Shown here in pieces: positions 28,649 to 39,301 of a stretch of DNA of 64,000 bases. A program made the position numbers and the translations under genes. The stretch comes from Bacteroidetes bacterium GWB2_32_14 (lineage in GTDB: Bacteria > Bacteroidota > Bacteroidia > Bacteroidales > UBA12077), in contig MENK01000022.1 in NCBI GenBank assembly GCA_001768235.1, positions 1 to 64,000 of the forward strand, written 5' to 3'. The stretch's first letter is position 1. Each line of letters opens with the position of its first letter. The notes under the pieces are model-generated. The model was given only the letters and a program-made list of their open reading frames with translations. It was not told the origin of the DNA and made no database searches.

Positions 28649-29836
28649 TTAAATCTCATATGCAAATGCAGCATAAAATGCCGATGCAACAACTAAATCC
28701 TGAATTGCTACTTTCTCGTTTGGAGCATGTGCAAGCACTTCGTTGCCCGGCCCGAATCCAATAGTTGGTATTCCGTAGGTTCCGCAAGTCATAATACCGT
28801 TGGTAGAGAATGTCCATTTATCAATTAAAGGGGCTTTACCATATAGATTTTTATAAGAACGAACTCCGGTTTGAACTATTTCATGATCTTCTGGCATTTT
28901 CCAGGTTGGATAGTATTTCTCCATTCCATATTCCAGTCCGGTATATGCTTTTTCTTTGTAATCAAGAACTTCCACTTTTGCATTCATTCCTTTAATAAGT
29001 TCCTGAATCTCAGCAACTGCAGATTCTTTGGTTTCGCCCCATGTTAACCGGCGATCCAGGTGAATTCGTGCATAATCGGAAACCGCACATAACGATGGTG
29101 TTCCGGAAATTATTTCTGAAATGGTAACGCTTCCTTTTCCAAGAAATTCATCAAATTTTAAATGTTCATTTAGCTTTTCAATTTCCAATGCTGTTCGCGA
29201 TGCCATATAAATAGCATTCTTACCACGTTCAGGAGCAGAACCATGTGATGAAACACCATAGAAATGAACATGAATTTCCATTCTCCCTCTATGTCCTCTA
29301 TAAATATTCAAATTTGTAGGTTCTGTGCTTATTACAAAATCAGGTTTAATTTTATCTTCTTCAACAATGAATTTCCAGCACAAACCATCGCAATCTTCTT
29401 CCATCACACTACCCACAAAATAGATGGTTAAGTCTTTATTAAAGCCAAGTTCTTTTAAAATCCTTCCTGATGTTACAAAAGCTGCTGGCCCGCCTTCCTG
29501 ATCAACAGATCCGCGTCCATGAACAAAACCATCTTTAATTTCGCCGCCAAGCGGGTTAAAACTCCAGTTGTCCATGTTTCCCATATCTACTGTATCCATG
29601 TGCCCGTCAATAGCCAATATCTTCTTTCCATTTCCTATTTGGCCAATCACATTGCCTAAACCATCAATCCAAACTTTATCAAAGCCAGCTTCTTCCATCT
29701 GACGTTTAAGTTCTAATTGAACATCTTTTTCCTGAGTACTTAACGATTTGATTTTAATTAACTTCGAGAGGTTTTCAGCAGTATAATCGCGGTATTTCTC
29801 CGAAAGTTCATTTATTCTTTTATAAATATCATTCAT
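28649..29836 (-). CDS. ygeY: YgeY family M20 hydrolase
   Basis: AIDGHMDTVDMG, VHGRGSVDQEGG, VMEEDCDGL, M20 peptidase layout. Confidence 0.9.
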   Translation of the reverse strand: MNDIYKRINELSEKYRDYTAENLSKLIKIKSLSTQEKDVQLELKRQMEEAGFDKVWIDGLGNVIGQIGNGKKILAIDGHMDTVDMGNMDNWSFNPLGGEIKDGFVHGRGSVDQEGGPAAFVTSGRILKELGFNKDLTIYFVGSVMEEDCDGLCWKFIVEEDKIKPDFVISTEPTNLNIYRGHRGRMEIHVHFYGVSSHGSAPERGKNAIYMASRTALEIEKLNEHLKFDEFLGKGSVTISEIISGTPSLCAVSDYARIHLDRRLTWGETKESAVAEIQELIKGMNAKVEVLDYKEKAYTGLEYGMEKYYPTWKMPEDHEIVQTGVRSYKNLYGKAPLIDKWTFSTNGIMTCGTYGIPTIGFGPGNEVLAHAPNEKVAIQDLVVASAFYAAFAYEI

Positions 29837-30073
29837 AACTTAATAATTCTTTAAATTCAGATGTTAAAATTATATTTTTTATTAAATATTTTCAATTTCC
29901 AGAATAGAATTATAGAAGATGTTCTTTGAATTAGAATAAACAAATACCTTTTATCAAATTCAAAGATTTTTTTTCTATTTTGGTTATTATATTACAAAAA
30001 ACAAACTTATATGTACAACTAATTCCTAAAAACAAAATACAAATCTTCTTATAACAATTATTTCATTGTATTT

Positions 30074-31072
30074 TTGAAATTGAAACTAATTATGATTAGT
30101 AACACAATTAAAATTATTTACATGGAACTTTGGGCATTTATTGAAAAAGAACTGTCTGCTAACCTCAATGTAATGTTGATTGTTGTAATCGACAGGCATG
30201 GAAGCAGTCCCGGGAAAATAGGTTTTAAAATGGCTGTATCCGAATCGGGAGCAATGAACGGTTCAATTGGCGGTGGAGTTATGGAATACAACATGGTTGA
30301 GCTGGCAAAAAAAGAAGCTAAAAATGCAAAGAATAAAATATTTTTAAAAAGACAGGTTCATAATCCCGATTCGGAACAGGATAAATCGGGTTTAATTTGC
30401 TCCGGAGAACAAACCCATGCCTTTATTCTTTTGGATAAACCAAAAACTGGTATCATTCATAAAATAATAAAGTTATCAGATAAAGGTGAAAACGGGATTC
30501 TTAAATTAAACCCAAATGGAATTTCTTTTATTGAAAATAGTAAAGAAGAAAACCATATTAACTTCCGGTTTACCAATGAAAATAACTGGGAGTACTCCGA
30601 AATTATTGGACTAAAAGATACACTGTACATTTTTGGGGCAGGCCATGTAAGCTTGCCTTTAAGCCATATTTTCAGGATACTTGATTTTAGGATTGTAGTT
30701 TATGACGATCGCGATGATTTAAGCACTTTTAACAGCAATTCATTTGCTCATCAAAAACACATTATCGATTATAAAAGTATTAGCACCCTAATACCTGAAG
30801 GGCCAAATAGTTACGTAGTTATTATGACTGTTGCTCATAAAAGCGATGCATTGGTTTTAAAGCAATTAGCTTCGAAAAAATTTAAATATTTAGGTATGAT
30901 TGGAAGCAAAAATAAAACGAAAACTATTTTTGAGAATCTAATAGCAGAAGGAGTTTCAAAATCCGATCTCGAAAAAGTGGATGCTCCTATAGGATTATCA
31001 ATAAACAGCCAAACTCCTGCCGAAATAGCTATCAGCATTGCTGCTAAAATTGTTCAGGTTAAAAACAGCTAA
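30074..31072 (+). CDS. xdhC: XdhC/CoxI family molybdenum hydroxylase maturation protein
   Basis: HGSSPGKIGFKMAV, GSIGGGVMEYNMVE, IFGAGHVSLPLSHIF, YLGMIGSKNKT. Confidence 0.9.
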   Translation: MKLKLIMISNTIKIIYMELWAFIEKELSANLNVMLIVVIDRHGSSPGKIGFKMAVSESGAMNGSIGGGVMEYNMVELAKKEAKNAKNKIFLKRQVHNPDSEQDKSGLICSGEQTHAFILLDKPKTGIIHKIIKLSDKGENGILKLNPNGISFIENSKEENHINFRFTNENNWEYSEIIGLKDTLYIFGAGHVSLPLSHIFRILDFRIVVYDDRDDLSTFNSNSFAHQKHIIDYKSISTLIPEGPNSYVVIMTVAHKSDALVLKQLASKKFKYLGMIGSKNKTKTIFENLIAEGVSKSDLEKVDAPIGLSINSQTPAEIAISIAAKIVQVKNS

Positions 31073-31082
31073 CCCTATTATT

Positions 31083-31156
31083 CTTTGCGAACGAAGCCGA
31101 CAGGTGAAGTGAAGCAATCCATAATAGACTGCTTTCTTTCACTCGCAGTGACAATT
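31083..31156. repeat. REP-like imperfect palindromic repeat
   Basis: GCGAACGAAG..GAAGTGAAGCAATCC..GACTGCTTTCTTTCACTCGCAGTGACAA. Confidence 0.5.
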
Positions 31157-31397
31157 CTCTTTTTTAGCATTTTAATTACTTTAGGCATTTTAGGCACTTC
31201 ATCCCTGCCAACGGGAGGTAAACTACTTTTGTTAATAAGTATGTTAAAAGTTCATTCTTCCAAAAAATCAATTTTGTATAGAAATTCATATATTTGCATA
31301 CGAAATGAATTTTTCGTGACTTTTAATGAAAACATTAAAAATATACAAGGACAAAGCAGAGTTTTTTAAAATGATATTTAGGCTTTTTGCCTTTGAA

Positions 31398-31431
31398 AAC
31401 AGGTTTCCTTTTCGGAAACCTGTTTTTTTTT
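31398..31431 (+). terminator. Rho-independent terminator
   Basis: AACAGGTTTCC-ttttc-GGAAACCTGTT then T-run. Confidence 0.85.
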
Positions 31432-31450
31432 ATATACCAACTAAAGCAAT

Positions 31451-32332
31451 ATGATATATCTTATTCTAAGTATTCTTTCTTCAACCGCTATTTATATTAT
31501 CTTTAAATACGCGGATAAGTTTAAAATCAATACTTTCGATATTATCATTATAAACTACATTACGGCTTCAATTCTTGGGTTTATTATATCAGATATTCAT
31601 AATTTAAATTTTTCCATATTTAAAAACGAGTGGTTCCCCTACTCTGCTCTCATTGGAGTTCTATTTATTCTGTTATTTGTAGTCATTGCAAAATCATCTC
31701 AAGTGGTTGGAATAGCAGTTACAACGGTTTCAAATAAAATGTCGGTTATAATTCCCATTATAGTATCCATTATCATTGATCCTTTAGATGTATTAACAAA
31801 TCTTAAAACTATAGGAATTATTCTTGCTCTGATTGCCGTATTCCTCACCATTTATCGTAAGCGAAATGTAAATTTTCAACCACACGATATTTATTTGCCT
31901 GTTATCCTGTTTTTAGGAATGGGATTAGTAGATTCTCTTGTAAAATTTGCCCAGCAAAACTTTGTTAATGATAGTATCTTAGCCTTATTTACAGTTGTAT
32001 TGTTTATGATGGCCGCAACAACAGGAATAATTACCAAGATTATACTAAAAACATCATTTAAAAATCTAATAAACAGTAAAACCTTTTTATGGGGTGTTGC
32101 ATTAGGTATTAGTAATTATGGCTCATTATATTTTATTATACGGGCATTAAATCATAAAACAAATTCGGGTAATACCTTCGATGGGTCTATTGTATTCGGA
32201 ATAAATAATCTTGGAGTTATTGCATTGTCTGTATTATTTGGATTAATTTTTTTCAAAGAGAAATTATTAAAAATAAACTGGATAGGAATTAGTATAGCCT
32301 GTGTGGCAATTTATATTTTATCAAAAACCTAA
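31451..32332 (+). CDS. EamA/DMT family transporter
   Basis: ~10 TM helices with EamA repeat character. Confidence 0.75.
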   Translation: MIYLILSILSSTAIYIIFKYADKFKINTFDIIIINYITASILGFIISDIHNLNFSIFKNEWFPYSALIGVLFILLFVVIAKSSQVVGIAVTTVSNKMSVIIPIIVSIIIDPLDVLTNLKTIGIILALIAVFLTIYRKRNVNFQPHDIYLPVILFLGMGLVDSLVKFAQQNFVNDSILALFTVVLFMMAATTGIITKIILKTSFKNLINSKTFLWGVALGISNYGSLYFIIRALNHKTNSGNTFDGSIVFGINNLGVIALSVLFGLIFFKEKLLKINWIGISIACVAIYILSKT

Positions 32333-32335
32333 ACT

Positions 32336-32953
32336 GTGGCAGTGTATATAGATGAATATTTAACCATAAGTAAACCATCTGAGGGACTTTTTAAAGACCG
32401 GGGAAGTAAATTTATTGCACTTGCTTTTCCTGTTACTTCTGAAAACGAAGTAAAAGAAATATTGGAAAAACTACGAAATGATTATCATGATGCAAGGCAT
32501 CATTGTTATGCATATATGCTTGGCCCCGAGAAAAATATGTATCGTGCCAATGATGATGGAGAACCATCAGGTACAGCAGGGAAACCTGTCCTGGGGCAAA
32601 TAAAATCATTCGACTTAACCAATGTGTTAATTGTTGTAATCCGCTATTTCGGGGGTACAAAACTGGGTGTAAGCGGGTTGATTCATGCTTATAAAACAGC
32701 AGCCGAAGAAGCATTAAAAAGTGCTGAAATTATAAAAAAGATATTGCTTGATTATTACCAGCTTAAGTTTGAATATCCTGCAATGAATGAAATTATGAGA
32801 ATCTTAAAAGAAGAAAATATAGAACAAATCGATCAAAAATTCGATCTCTCCTGCTCGATAACAATTCGCTTCAGAAAAGCAGACACAGAAAAAGTGTTGA
32901 GTAAATTCGACCGGGTTGAAAAGCTAAAGATCGAGTTCGTGGAAACAAAATGA
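32336..32953 (+). CDS. YigZ/IMPACT family protein
   Basis: SKFIALAFPV, DARHHCYAYMLG, DDGEPSGTAGKPVLGQI, VIRYFGGTKLG; GTG start. Confidence 0.95.
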   Translation: MAVYIDEYLTISKPSEGLFKDRGSKFIALAFPVTSENEVKEILEKLRNDYHDARHHCYAYMLGPEKNMYRANDDGEPSGTAGKPVLGQIKSFDLTNVLIVVIRYFGGTKLGVSGLIHAYKTAAEEALKSAEIIKKILLDYYQLKFEYPAMNEIMRILKEENIEQIDQKFDLSCSITIRFRKADTEKVLSKFDRVEKLKIEFVETK

Positions 32954-33057
32954 GAAAGAGTGTTTGATGGTATGAGATGGTGAATTGATGATTGGTAATT
33001 AAAACCTGAAACTTTTAACTTTTAACTTATAAATGTTCAACTAATAAAAACAGATAA

Positions 33058-33966
33058 ATGAAAAACAAACATTTAATTTCAATTACTGACTTTACCAGGG
33101 ATGAAGTATTTAAAATCCTTGAACTGGCAGCTGAATTCGAAAAAAATCCAAGTCAGAATCTGCTTAACGGTAAAGTAATAGCCACACTTTTTTTCGAACC
33201 ATCAACACGTACCCGTTTAAGTTTCGAGAGTGCTATTAGTCGTCTGGGTGGAAAATACATTGGATTCACCGATGCTTCGTCGTCGAGTGTTTCGAAAGGA
33301 GAATCAATTAAAGACACCATTATGACTGTTGCCAATTACAGCGATATGATTATTATGCGTCATCCTGTTGAAGGAAGTGCACGATGGGCAAGCGAAGTAT
33401 CACGAGTTCCTGTAATTAATGCCGGAGATGGTGCGAACCAGCATCCTACACAAACCCTGCTTGATTTATACACTATTAAACAAACTCAGGGCACACTTGA
33501 AAATTTAAATTTATTTTTTGTTGGCGACTTAAAATATGGACGCACAGTACACTCTTTGATTCAAGCCATGTCGATGTTTAATACCACCTTTCATTTTATT
33601 TCACCTCTGGAATTACAAATCCCCAAAGAATACAAATTGTACTTGGACAAACTCGGTTTAAAGTATTATGAATATAGAGATTTCTCGGAAATTGCAAACG
33701 ATGCCGATATTATTTATATGACCCGTATTCAGCGCGAACGATTCTCCGATCCTATGGAATATGAAAAAACAAAGAACTCGTATGTTCTTAAAAATAGTAT
33801 GCTCAATAATACAAGACCCAACATGAAAGTATTACATCCTCTGCCAAGGGTAAACGAAATACATACAGATGTTGACACAAATGAAAAAGCATACTATTTT
33901 ACTCAGGCTTTAAATGGTGTTTATACACGCCAGGCAATTATGACTTATATTTTAGGACTTAAATAA
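33058..33966 (+). CDS. pyrB: Aspartate carbamoyltransferase catalytic subunit
   Basis: [38 protein letters not shown]. Confidence 0.97.
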   Translation: MKNKHLISITDFTRDEVFKILELAAEFEKNPSQNLLNGKVIATLFFEPSTRTRLSFESAISRLGGKYIGFTDASSSSVSKGESIKDTIMTVANYSDMIIMRHPVEGSARWASEVSRVPVINAGDGANQHPTQTLLDLYTIKQTQGTLENLNLFFVGDLKYGRTVHSLIQAMSMFNTTFHFISPLELQIPKEYKLYLDKLGLKYYEYRDFSEIANDADIIYMTRIQRERFSDPMEYEKTKNSYVLKNSMLNNTRPNMKVLHPLPRVNEIHTDVDTNEKAYYFTQALNGVYTRQAIMTYILGLK

Positions 33967-33974
33967 ATAAAACT

Positions 33975-34436
33975 ATGGATATTAACGATAAAAAATTACA
34001 GGTAAGTGCTATCCAAAACGGAACAGTTATCGATCATATTCCTGCAAGCAATCTGTTTAAGGTTATTGACATATTAGGGCTGGATAAGATTAAATCGCAG
34101 ATTACATTCGGAACTAACCTTGAAAGCAAACGATTAGGTTTTAAAGCAATTATAAAACTTGCTGATGTATTTTTCATGGATGAAGAAATAAATAAAATTG
34201 CACTTGTAGCTCCCGAAGCAAAGCTTAATATAATTAAAAATTATAAAGTTGTTGAAAAACGAATTGTTGAAGTTCCAGATGCTATTGTAGGAATAGCCAA
34301 GTGTGGTAATCCTAAGTGCGTTACCAATATTGAAAATATTGTTACAAAGTTCCAGGTTGTTTCAAAGAAAAAAGTGGCATTAAAGTGCCATTATTGCGAA
34401 AAAATAACCGATTCAGAGCAAATGGAAATTTTCTAG
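33975..34436 (+). CDS. pyrI: Aspartate carbamoyltransferase regulatory subunit
   Basis: VSAIQNGTVIDHIPA; zinc site C-N-P-K-C...CHYC. Confidence 0.97.
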   Translation: MDINDKKLQVSAIQNGTVIDHIPASNLFKVIDILGLDKIKSQITFGTNLESKRLGFKAIIKLADVFFMDEEINKIALVAPEAKLNIIKNYKVVEKRIVEVPDAIVGIAKCGNPKCVTNIENIVTKFQVVSKKKVALKCHYCEKITDSEQMEIF

Positions 34437-34441
34437 TAAAC

Positions 34442-34470
34442 AAAAAGCTGCTTTTCGAAGCAGCTTTTTT
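34442..34470. terminator. Hairpin terminator
   Basis: AAAAAGCTGCTTTTCGAAGCAGCTTTTTT. Confidence 0.85.
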
Positions 34471-34551
34471 ATTGTGATTCGTGATTAGTGAATAGTAACC
34501 CCAAACTTACTTTTTGCTATTCACCAATCTGTGATCACCAAAAACAAATCA

Positions 34552-35010
34552 CTATCTAATACGATCAAGGCTTCGAATCAATGCTTCATCTTTTCCTATT
34601 GCACGTATGGCAAAATAAGTTAAAATTGCAGCCAAAATTGGAAAAACTACAGGGATGTTATAACTGACAACCCCTTCGAGCTGGCTGGAGAAACTTTTTA
34701 CATAGTAGTAATTAATTCCTGAATAACCTAACATCAAAATTAAGTTTATTACATTCAAACGCATCTGAATAATACGCTTTTTAAATAAAAAAATACTGCC
34801 AAACGAAATCAACACAATTATTGATAAGAGAATAATTGGAGAAATCGTTAAAAAATAAATTTCTTTCTGCCCATCAAGAAAAAGGCCATTGAAATAGTAT
34901 GTAAAAACATGATTATCATTTGCAAGTAGTTCTGCTAATGGAAGAAAAAAAACGGAACCCATGAGCGCTGATATAATTAATAAATACATTGTCTGAATTC
35001 TTTGTAACAT
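34552..35010 (-). CDS. DUF4293-like four-TM membrane protein
   Basis: MLQRIQTMYLLIISALM start and four TM helices, typical of this Bacteroidota family. Confidence 0.75.
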   Translation of the reverse strand: MLQRIQTMYLLIISALMGSVFFLPLAELLANDNHVFTYYFNGLFLDGQKEIYFLTISPIILLSIIVLISFGSIFLFKKRIIQMRLNVINLILMLGYSGINYYYVKSFSSQLEGVVSYNIPVVFPILAAILTYFAIRAIGKDEALIRSLDRIR

Positions 35011-35133
35011 AAAAAGATTAATTATAGTTTGAATAATTGATTATCGATAAACAAAAGTAGGCGTTTTTATCTTTCAAAATGAAAAAGCAATTCAATTTTA
35101 ACAAGATTTAACAAAATTCGTTTTTATGTTCCA

Positions 35134-35682
35134 TCAATCAAATTCAAACATATCATTATAGGGTTTACGAATCCGGATTCGTTTTTCTCTATCCTGTAAT
35201 TCTTTAGGAAAATCTTCACTATTTCCTTTATAACCAATAGCCATTATTGCAATAGGACTGTAATTTACAGGAATATTAAATTCATTTCTTGCAATTTCCC
35301 TGTTATATCCTCCCATTTGATGAACAAACAAGCCTGACCGGGTGGCCTGAACAAGCAGGTTTCCAACTGCAAGCCCTGCATCGTACATGGCAGAGTTATT
35401 TATTAATGAATTATGTGTATAGTTTTTTTTAGTAACGACTAAAACCAACACCGGGGCATATTTTGCCCAGTATTTATTCCCTTCAACCAGGCAGGTTAAA
35501 AGCTTCTCGTACTTTTCATCGTTTCCTTTTATTCCAATAATAAACCTCCAGGGTTGTTCATTAAATGCCGAAGGAGCCCATCGTGCAGCTTCAAAAAGCA
35601 AAGATAGTCTTTCGTTTTCTACTGGTTCTGATGAAAATAAAACTGTGCTATATCTATCCTTAATTAACTTTAAAATTTCCAT
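35134..35682 (-). CDS. Nitroreductase family protein
   Basis: RYSTVLFSSEPV...ARWAPSAFNEQPWRFII. Confidence 0.9.
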   Translation of the reverse strand: MEILKLIKDRYSTVLFSSEPVENERLSLLFEAARWAPSAFNEQPWRFIIGIKGNDEKYEKLLTCLVEGNKYWAKYAPVLVLVVTKKNYTHNSLINNSAMYDAGLAVGNLLVQATRSGLFVHQMGGYNREIARNEFNIPVNYSPIAIMAIGYKGNSEDFPKELQDREKRIRIRKPYNDMFEFD

Positions 35683-35874
35683 GCTTAATAAATTTTAATA
35701 AATAAATTAAATCGCTTAGTTCAAATTTAACCTTAATTGCAATTACATGTTATATAATATCCTATTAAAATAACAAATTCTTTGTTATTGGTTTGATTAT
35801 GAGAAAAGGATTTAGTAGCATTGTAGCACAAATAAAAACAGAAATTAGTATTTAACATTTTAAAAATCAGTATC

Positions 35875-37095
35875 ATGACTAAAATGACTAGCCAGGATTA
35901 CATTAAAAGAGAAGACAAGTACGGAGCTCATAATTACCATCCGCTACCTGTTGTATTAGAAAAAGGAGAAGGAGCATACGTATGGGATGTTGAAGGAAAA
36001 AAATATTTCGATTTCCTTTCTGCATACTCGGCAGTAAACCAAGGACATTGCCACCCAAAGATTGTTAAAGCAATGACCGATCAGGCTCAAAAGTTAACAT
36101 TAACTTCCAGGGCATTTTACAATAATGTTTTAGGCGAATACGAAGAATATGTAACCAAATATTTTGGTTTCGATAAAGTATTACCAATGAATACCGGAGC
36201 TGAAGCAGACGAAACCGCTTTAAAACTTGCCCGTAAATGGGGTTATAAAATAAAAGGTATTCCACAAAATCAGGCAAAAATAATTGTTTGTAACGAAAAC
36301 TTCCACGGAAGAACAATTACAATCATCTCTATGTCAACCGACCCGGATGCATACAATGATTATGGCCCATTTACTCCGGGGTTTGTAAAGATTCCCTATA
36401 ACGATTTAGCTGCTTTGGAAAAAGAATTAAAAGATCCAAATGTTGCTGCATTCCTTGTTGAACCTATTCAAGGCGAGGCAGGAGTTTTTGTGCCTGCAGA
36501 AGGTTATTTGAAAAAAGCATCTGAATTATGTAAAAAATACAACGTCCTTTTTATTGCAGACGAAGTACAAACTGGTATTGCCCGTACAGGTAAATTATTG
36601 GCTTGCGATCACGAAGGAGTTAAACCAGATATCTTAATTTTAGGTAAAGCGATTTCAGGAGGTGTTATGCCGGTTTCTGCTGTTTTAGCAAATGATGAAA
36701 TCATGCTTACAATTAAACCAGGCGAGCATGGCTCAACCTTTGGTGGAAATCCAATAGCCGGGAAAGTTGCTATTGCTGCCCTGGAAGTAGTAAAAGATGA
36801 AAAACTTGCCGAAAATGCTGAACGATTAGGTAAAATCTTCAGGGAAGAATTCAGCAACATTAAATCTGAAATGATTGAATTGGTTCGTGGTAAAGGATTA
36901 TTAAATGCAGTTGTAATCAGGAATAAACCAGGAAAAACAGCCTGGGATGTTTGTGTTGCAATGGCTGAAAATGGTGTTTTAGCTAAACCAACTCATGGAA
37001 ATATTATCCGTTTTGCTCCACCGTTAGTAATTACAGAAGAACAATTGCGTGAAGCAATGAAACGTATTAAAGAAGTATTCAAAAAATTTGAATAA
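35875..37095 (+). CDS. rocD: Ornithine aminotransferase
   Basis: [48 protein letters not shown]. Confidence 0.93.
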   Translation: MTKMTSQDYIKREDKYGAHNYHPLPVVLEKGEGAYVWDVEGKKYFDFLSAYSAVNQGHCHPKIVKAMTDQAQKLTLTSRAFYNNVLGEYEEYVTKYFGFDKVLPMNTGAEADETALKLARKWGYKIKGIPQNQAKIIVCNENFHGRTITIISMSTDPDAYNDYGPFTPGFVKIPYNDLAALEKELKDPNVAAFLVEPIQGEAGVFVPAEGYLKKASELCKKYNVLFIADEVQTGIARTGKLLACDHEGVKPDILILGKAISGGVMPVSAVLANDEIMLTIKPGEHGSTFGGNPIAGKVAIAALEVVKDEKLAENAERLGKIFREEFSNIKSEMIELVRGKGLLNAVVIRNKPGKTAWDVCVAMAENGVLAKPTHGNIIRFAPPLVITEEQLREAMKRIKEVFKKFE

Positions 37096-37120
37096 TAATC
37101 CCGATTAAACTATTAAATAA

Positions 37121-37156
37121 AAAAGCTGTCTCAAGATTACATTGAGCAGCTTTTTT
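37121..37156. terminator. Hairpin terminator
   Basis: AAAAGCTGTCTCAA...TTGAGCAGCTTTTTT. Confidence 0.75.
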
Positions 37157-37195
37157 GCATTTTATAAAAGTTTAATTTAATAACTATTAGAAATT

Positions 37196-39229
37196 ATGAA
37201 ACAATTACAAATTATCTTTTTTACATTATTGATTATGGGATTAATATCATCATGCCAGAAGGATGTTAAAGAAAAAATTACTCTCGATGTGAGTTTAATC
37301 GACACCACTTTCGATCCTGCAAATGACTTTTTCCGTTTTGCAAACAACGGGTGGATGAAAAAATATCCTTTACCTGCTGACGAAAGTTCATATGGAACTT
37401 TTAACCAGTTAAGAAAAGAAACCAGTATTAAAGTTCAAACCTTAATCGAAGAACTTGCTAAAGGAAGCTTCGAAAAAGGCACAATTGAACAAAAAATTGG
37501 TGATTTCTATGCACTGGGTATGGATTCAGCCAGAATTGAAGAACAAGGATTAAACCCATTAAAACCCGAGTTTGAACGAATTGAATCAATTTCAGGTATT
37601 GAAGATGTACAAAATCAAATCGCTCATTTTCATTTGTATGGAATCGGTTCAACATTCAGCTTTTTTGGTTCTGCTGATGTTAAAAACAGCGATATGAATA
37701 TAGCTCATATTGGCCAGGGCGGTTTGGGAATGTCGGACAGAGATTACTATGTTAATAGCGATGCACGCACAGAAGAATTAAGAAAGGCTTATGTATCGCA
37801 TGTAGAGAAAATGCTTATACTAAGCGGTATTTCTGAAGAACAGGCAAAAAAAGACGCTCAAACAATTATGAAAATCGAGACTCGTTTAGCATTCGCTTCA
37901 ATGACCAGGTTAGAAAGTCGTGATCCAAATGCAACGTATAACAAAAAGACTCAGGCAGAAGTTAAAGAGCTTTATCCAAACTTTAACTGGGATAAATACA
38001 TGGAAAACTTAGGACTTGAATATAGTGGCGACATCAATGTTCGTCAACCCCAGTTCTTTGCTGAAATCAATAAAATGTTTGTTGACATTCCTGTTGATGA
38101 ATGGAAGGTTTATTTTCATTGGAATTTATTTAATGGAGCAGCAAATTATTTAACAAATGCTATCCAGGAACAAAACTTTGACTTTTATGGGCGTACAATG
38201 AGTGGAAGCGAGAAAATGCAAGAACGTTGGAGAAGAGTTTTAGAAAGTACCAGCGGTGCTTTAGGTGATGCCATAGGACAGAAGTTCTCTGAAAAATATT
38301 TCCCTGCCGAAGCCAAAGAAAGAATGGTAACTCTGGTTCAAAATTTGAAAGATGCACTCGGACAAAGAATAGACAACCTGGAGTGGATGAGCGAAGAAAC
38401 TAAAATTAAAGCTAAAGATAAATTAGTTTCCATGAATGTAAAAATCGGGTATCCTGATAAATGGGTCGATTTTACAAATCTTGAGGTTGGCCGGGAAGCA
38501 TTTGTTTTGAATGTTTTAGCAGCAAATAAATTCTGGAGAGAAGATAATTTAAGCGAAATAGGAAAACCTGTTGATAAAACAAAATGGTTTTTCCCTGCAC
38601 ATATCGTAAACGCTTACTACGCTCCTACTTTAAACGAAATTTGTTTCCCTGCCGGAATATTACAACCCCCGTTTTTCTATCTCGATGGCGATGATGCAAT
38701 CAATTACGGTGCAATTGGTGCTGTAATTGGCCACGAAATGTCTCACGGATTTGATGAACATGGGAGGCTTTATGATAAAGAAGGAAACCTGACTAATTGG
38801 TGGACTGATGAAGATTCTAAACAATTTAATGAAAGAACACAGGTATTAGTTGATCAGTTTAATAATATTGTTGTAATCGATTCTTTACATGCTGACGGGA
38901 AGTTAACATTAGGTGAAAACATAGCCGATCTCGGGGCGCTCAATATCTCATTAACAGCCTTTAGAAATGCACAAAAAATGAATCCCCAGGCAGAATTAAT
39001 TGACGGATATACACCGGAACAACGCTTTTTCCTGAGTTGGGGACGTGTATGGGCAAATAACATTCGTGATAAGGAAAAAATAAGATACACGAAAGAAGAT
39101 GAGCATTCTATTCCTGAAAACCGTGTTAATGCGCCATTGGCAAACATGCCTGAATTCCACGCTGCTTTTGGTGTTGAACCAGGTGACGCGTTATATTTAC
39201 CCGAAGATAAAAGAGCATCTGTTTGGTAG
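37196..39229 (+). CDS. M13 family metallopeptidase (neprilysin/PepO-like) lipoprotein
   Basis: Lipobox-like LISSC; VIGHEMSHGFDEHG, ENIADLGAL. Confidence 0.93.
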   Translation: MKQLQIIFFTLLIMGLISSCQKDVKEKITLDVSLIDTTFDPANDFFRFANNGWMKKYPLPADESSYGTFNQLRKETSIKVQTLIEELAKGSFEKGTIEQKIGDFYALGMDSARIEEQGLNPLKPEFERIESISGIEDVQNQIAHFHLYGIGSTFSFFGSADVKNSDMNIAHIGQGGLGMSDRDYYVNSDARTEELRKAYVSHVEKMLILSGISEEQAKKDAQTIMKIETRLAFASMTRLESRDPNATYNKKTQAEVKELYPNFNWDKYMENLGLEYSGDINVRQPQFFAEINKMFVDIPVDEWKVYFHWNLFNGAANYLTNAIQEQNFDFYGRTMSGSEKMQERWRRVLESTSGALGDAIGQKFSEKYFPAEAKERMVTLVQNLKDALGQRIDNLEWMSEETKIKAKDKLVSMNVKIGYPDKWVDFTNLEVGREAFVLNVLAANKFWREDNLSEIGKPVDKTKWFFPAHIVNAYYAPTLNEICFPAGILQPPFFYLDGDDAINYGAIGAVIGHEMSHGFDEHGRLYDKEGNLTNWWTDEDSKQFNERTQVLVDQFNNIVVIDSLHADGKLTLGENIADLGALNISLTAFRNAQKMNPQAELIDGYTPEQRFFLSWGRVWANNIRDKEKIRYTKEDEHSIPENRVNAPLANMPEFHAAFGVEPGDALYLPEDKRASVW

Positions 39230-39251
39230 AATTTTATTAAAAAAATTCAAA

Positions 39252-39297
39252 AAAATAAAGCCGTATTTTGAATACGGCTTTATTTTTTTCTCTTGGT
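39252..39297. terminator. Hairpin terminator between convergent genes
   Basis: AAATAAAGCCGTATT-TTG-AATACGGCTTTATTT. Confidence 0.85.
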
Positions 39298-39301
39298 AAT
39301 G

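Noticed and set aside
31085-31369. 94-aa ORF after xdhC
   Set aside because: Begins in the REP-like palindrome and reads low-complexity intergenic DNA; not protein-like
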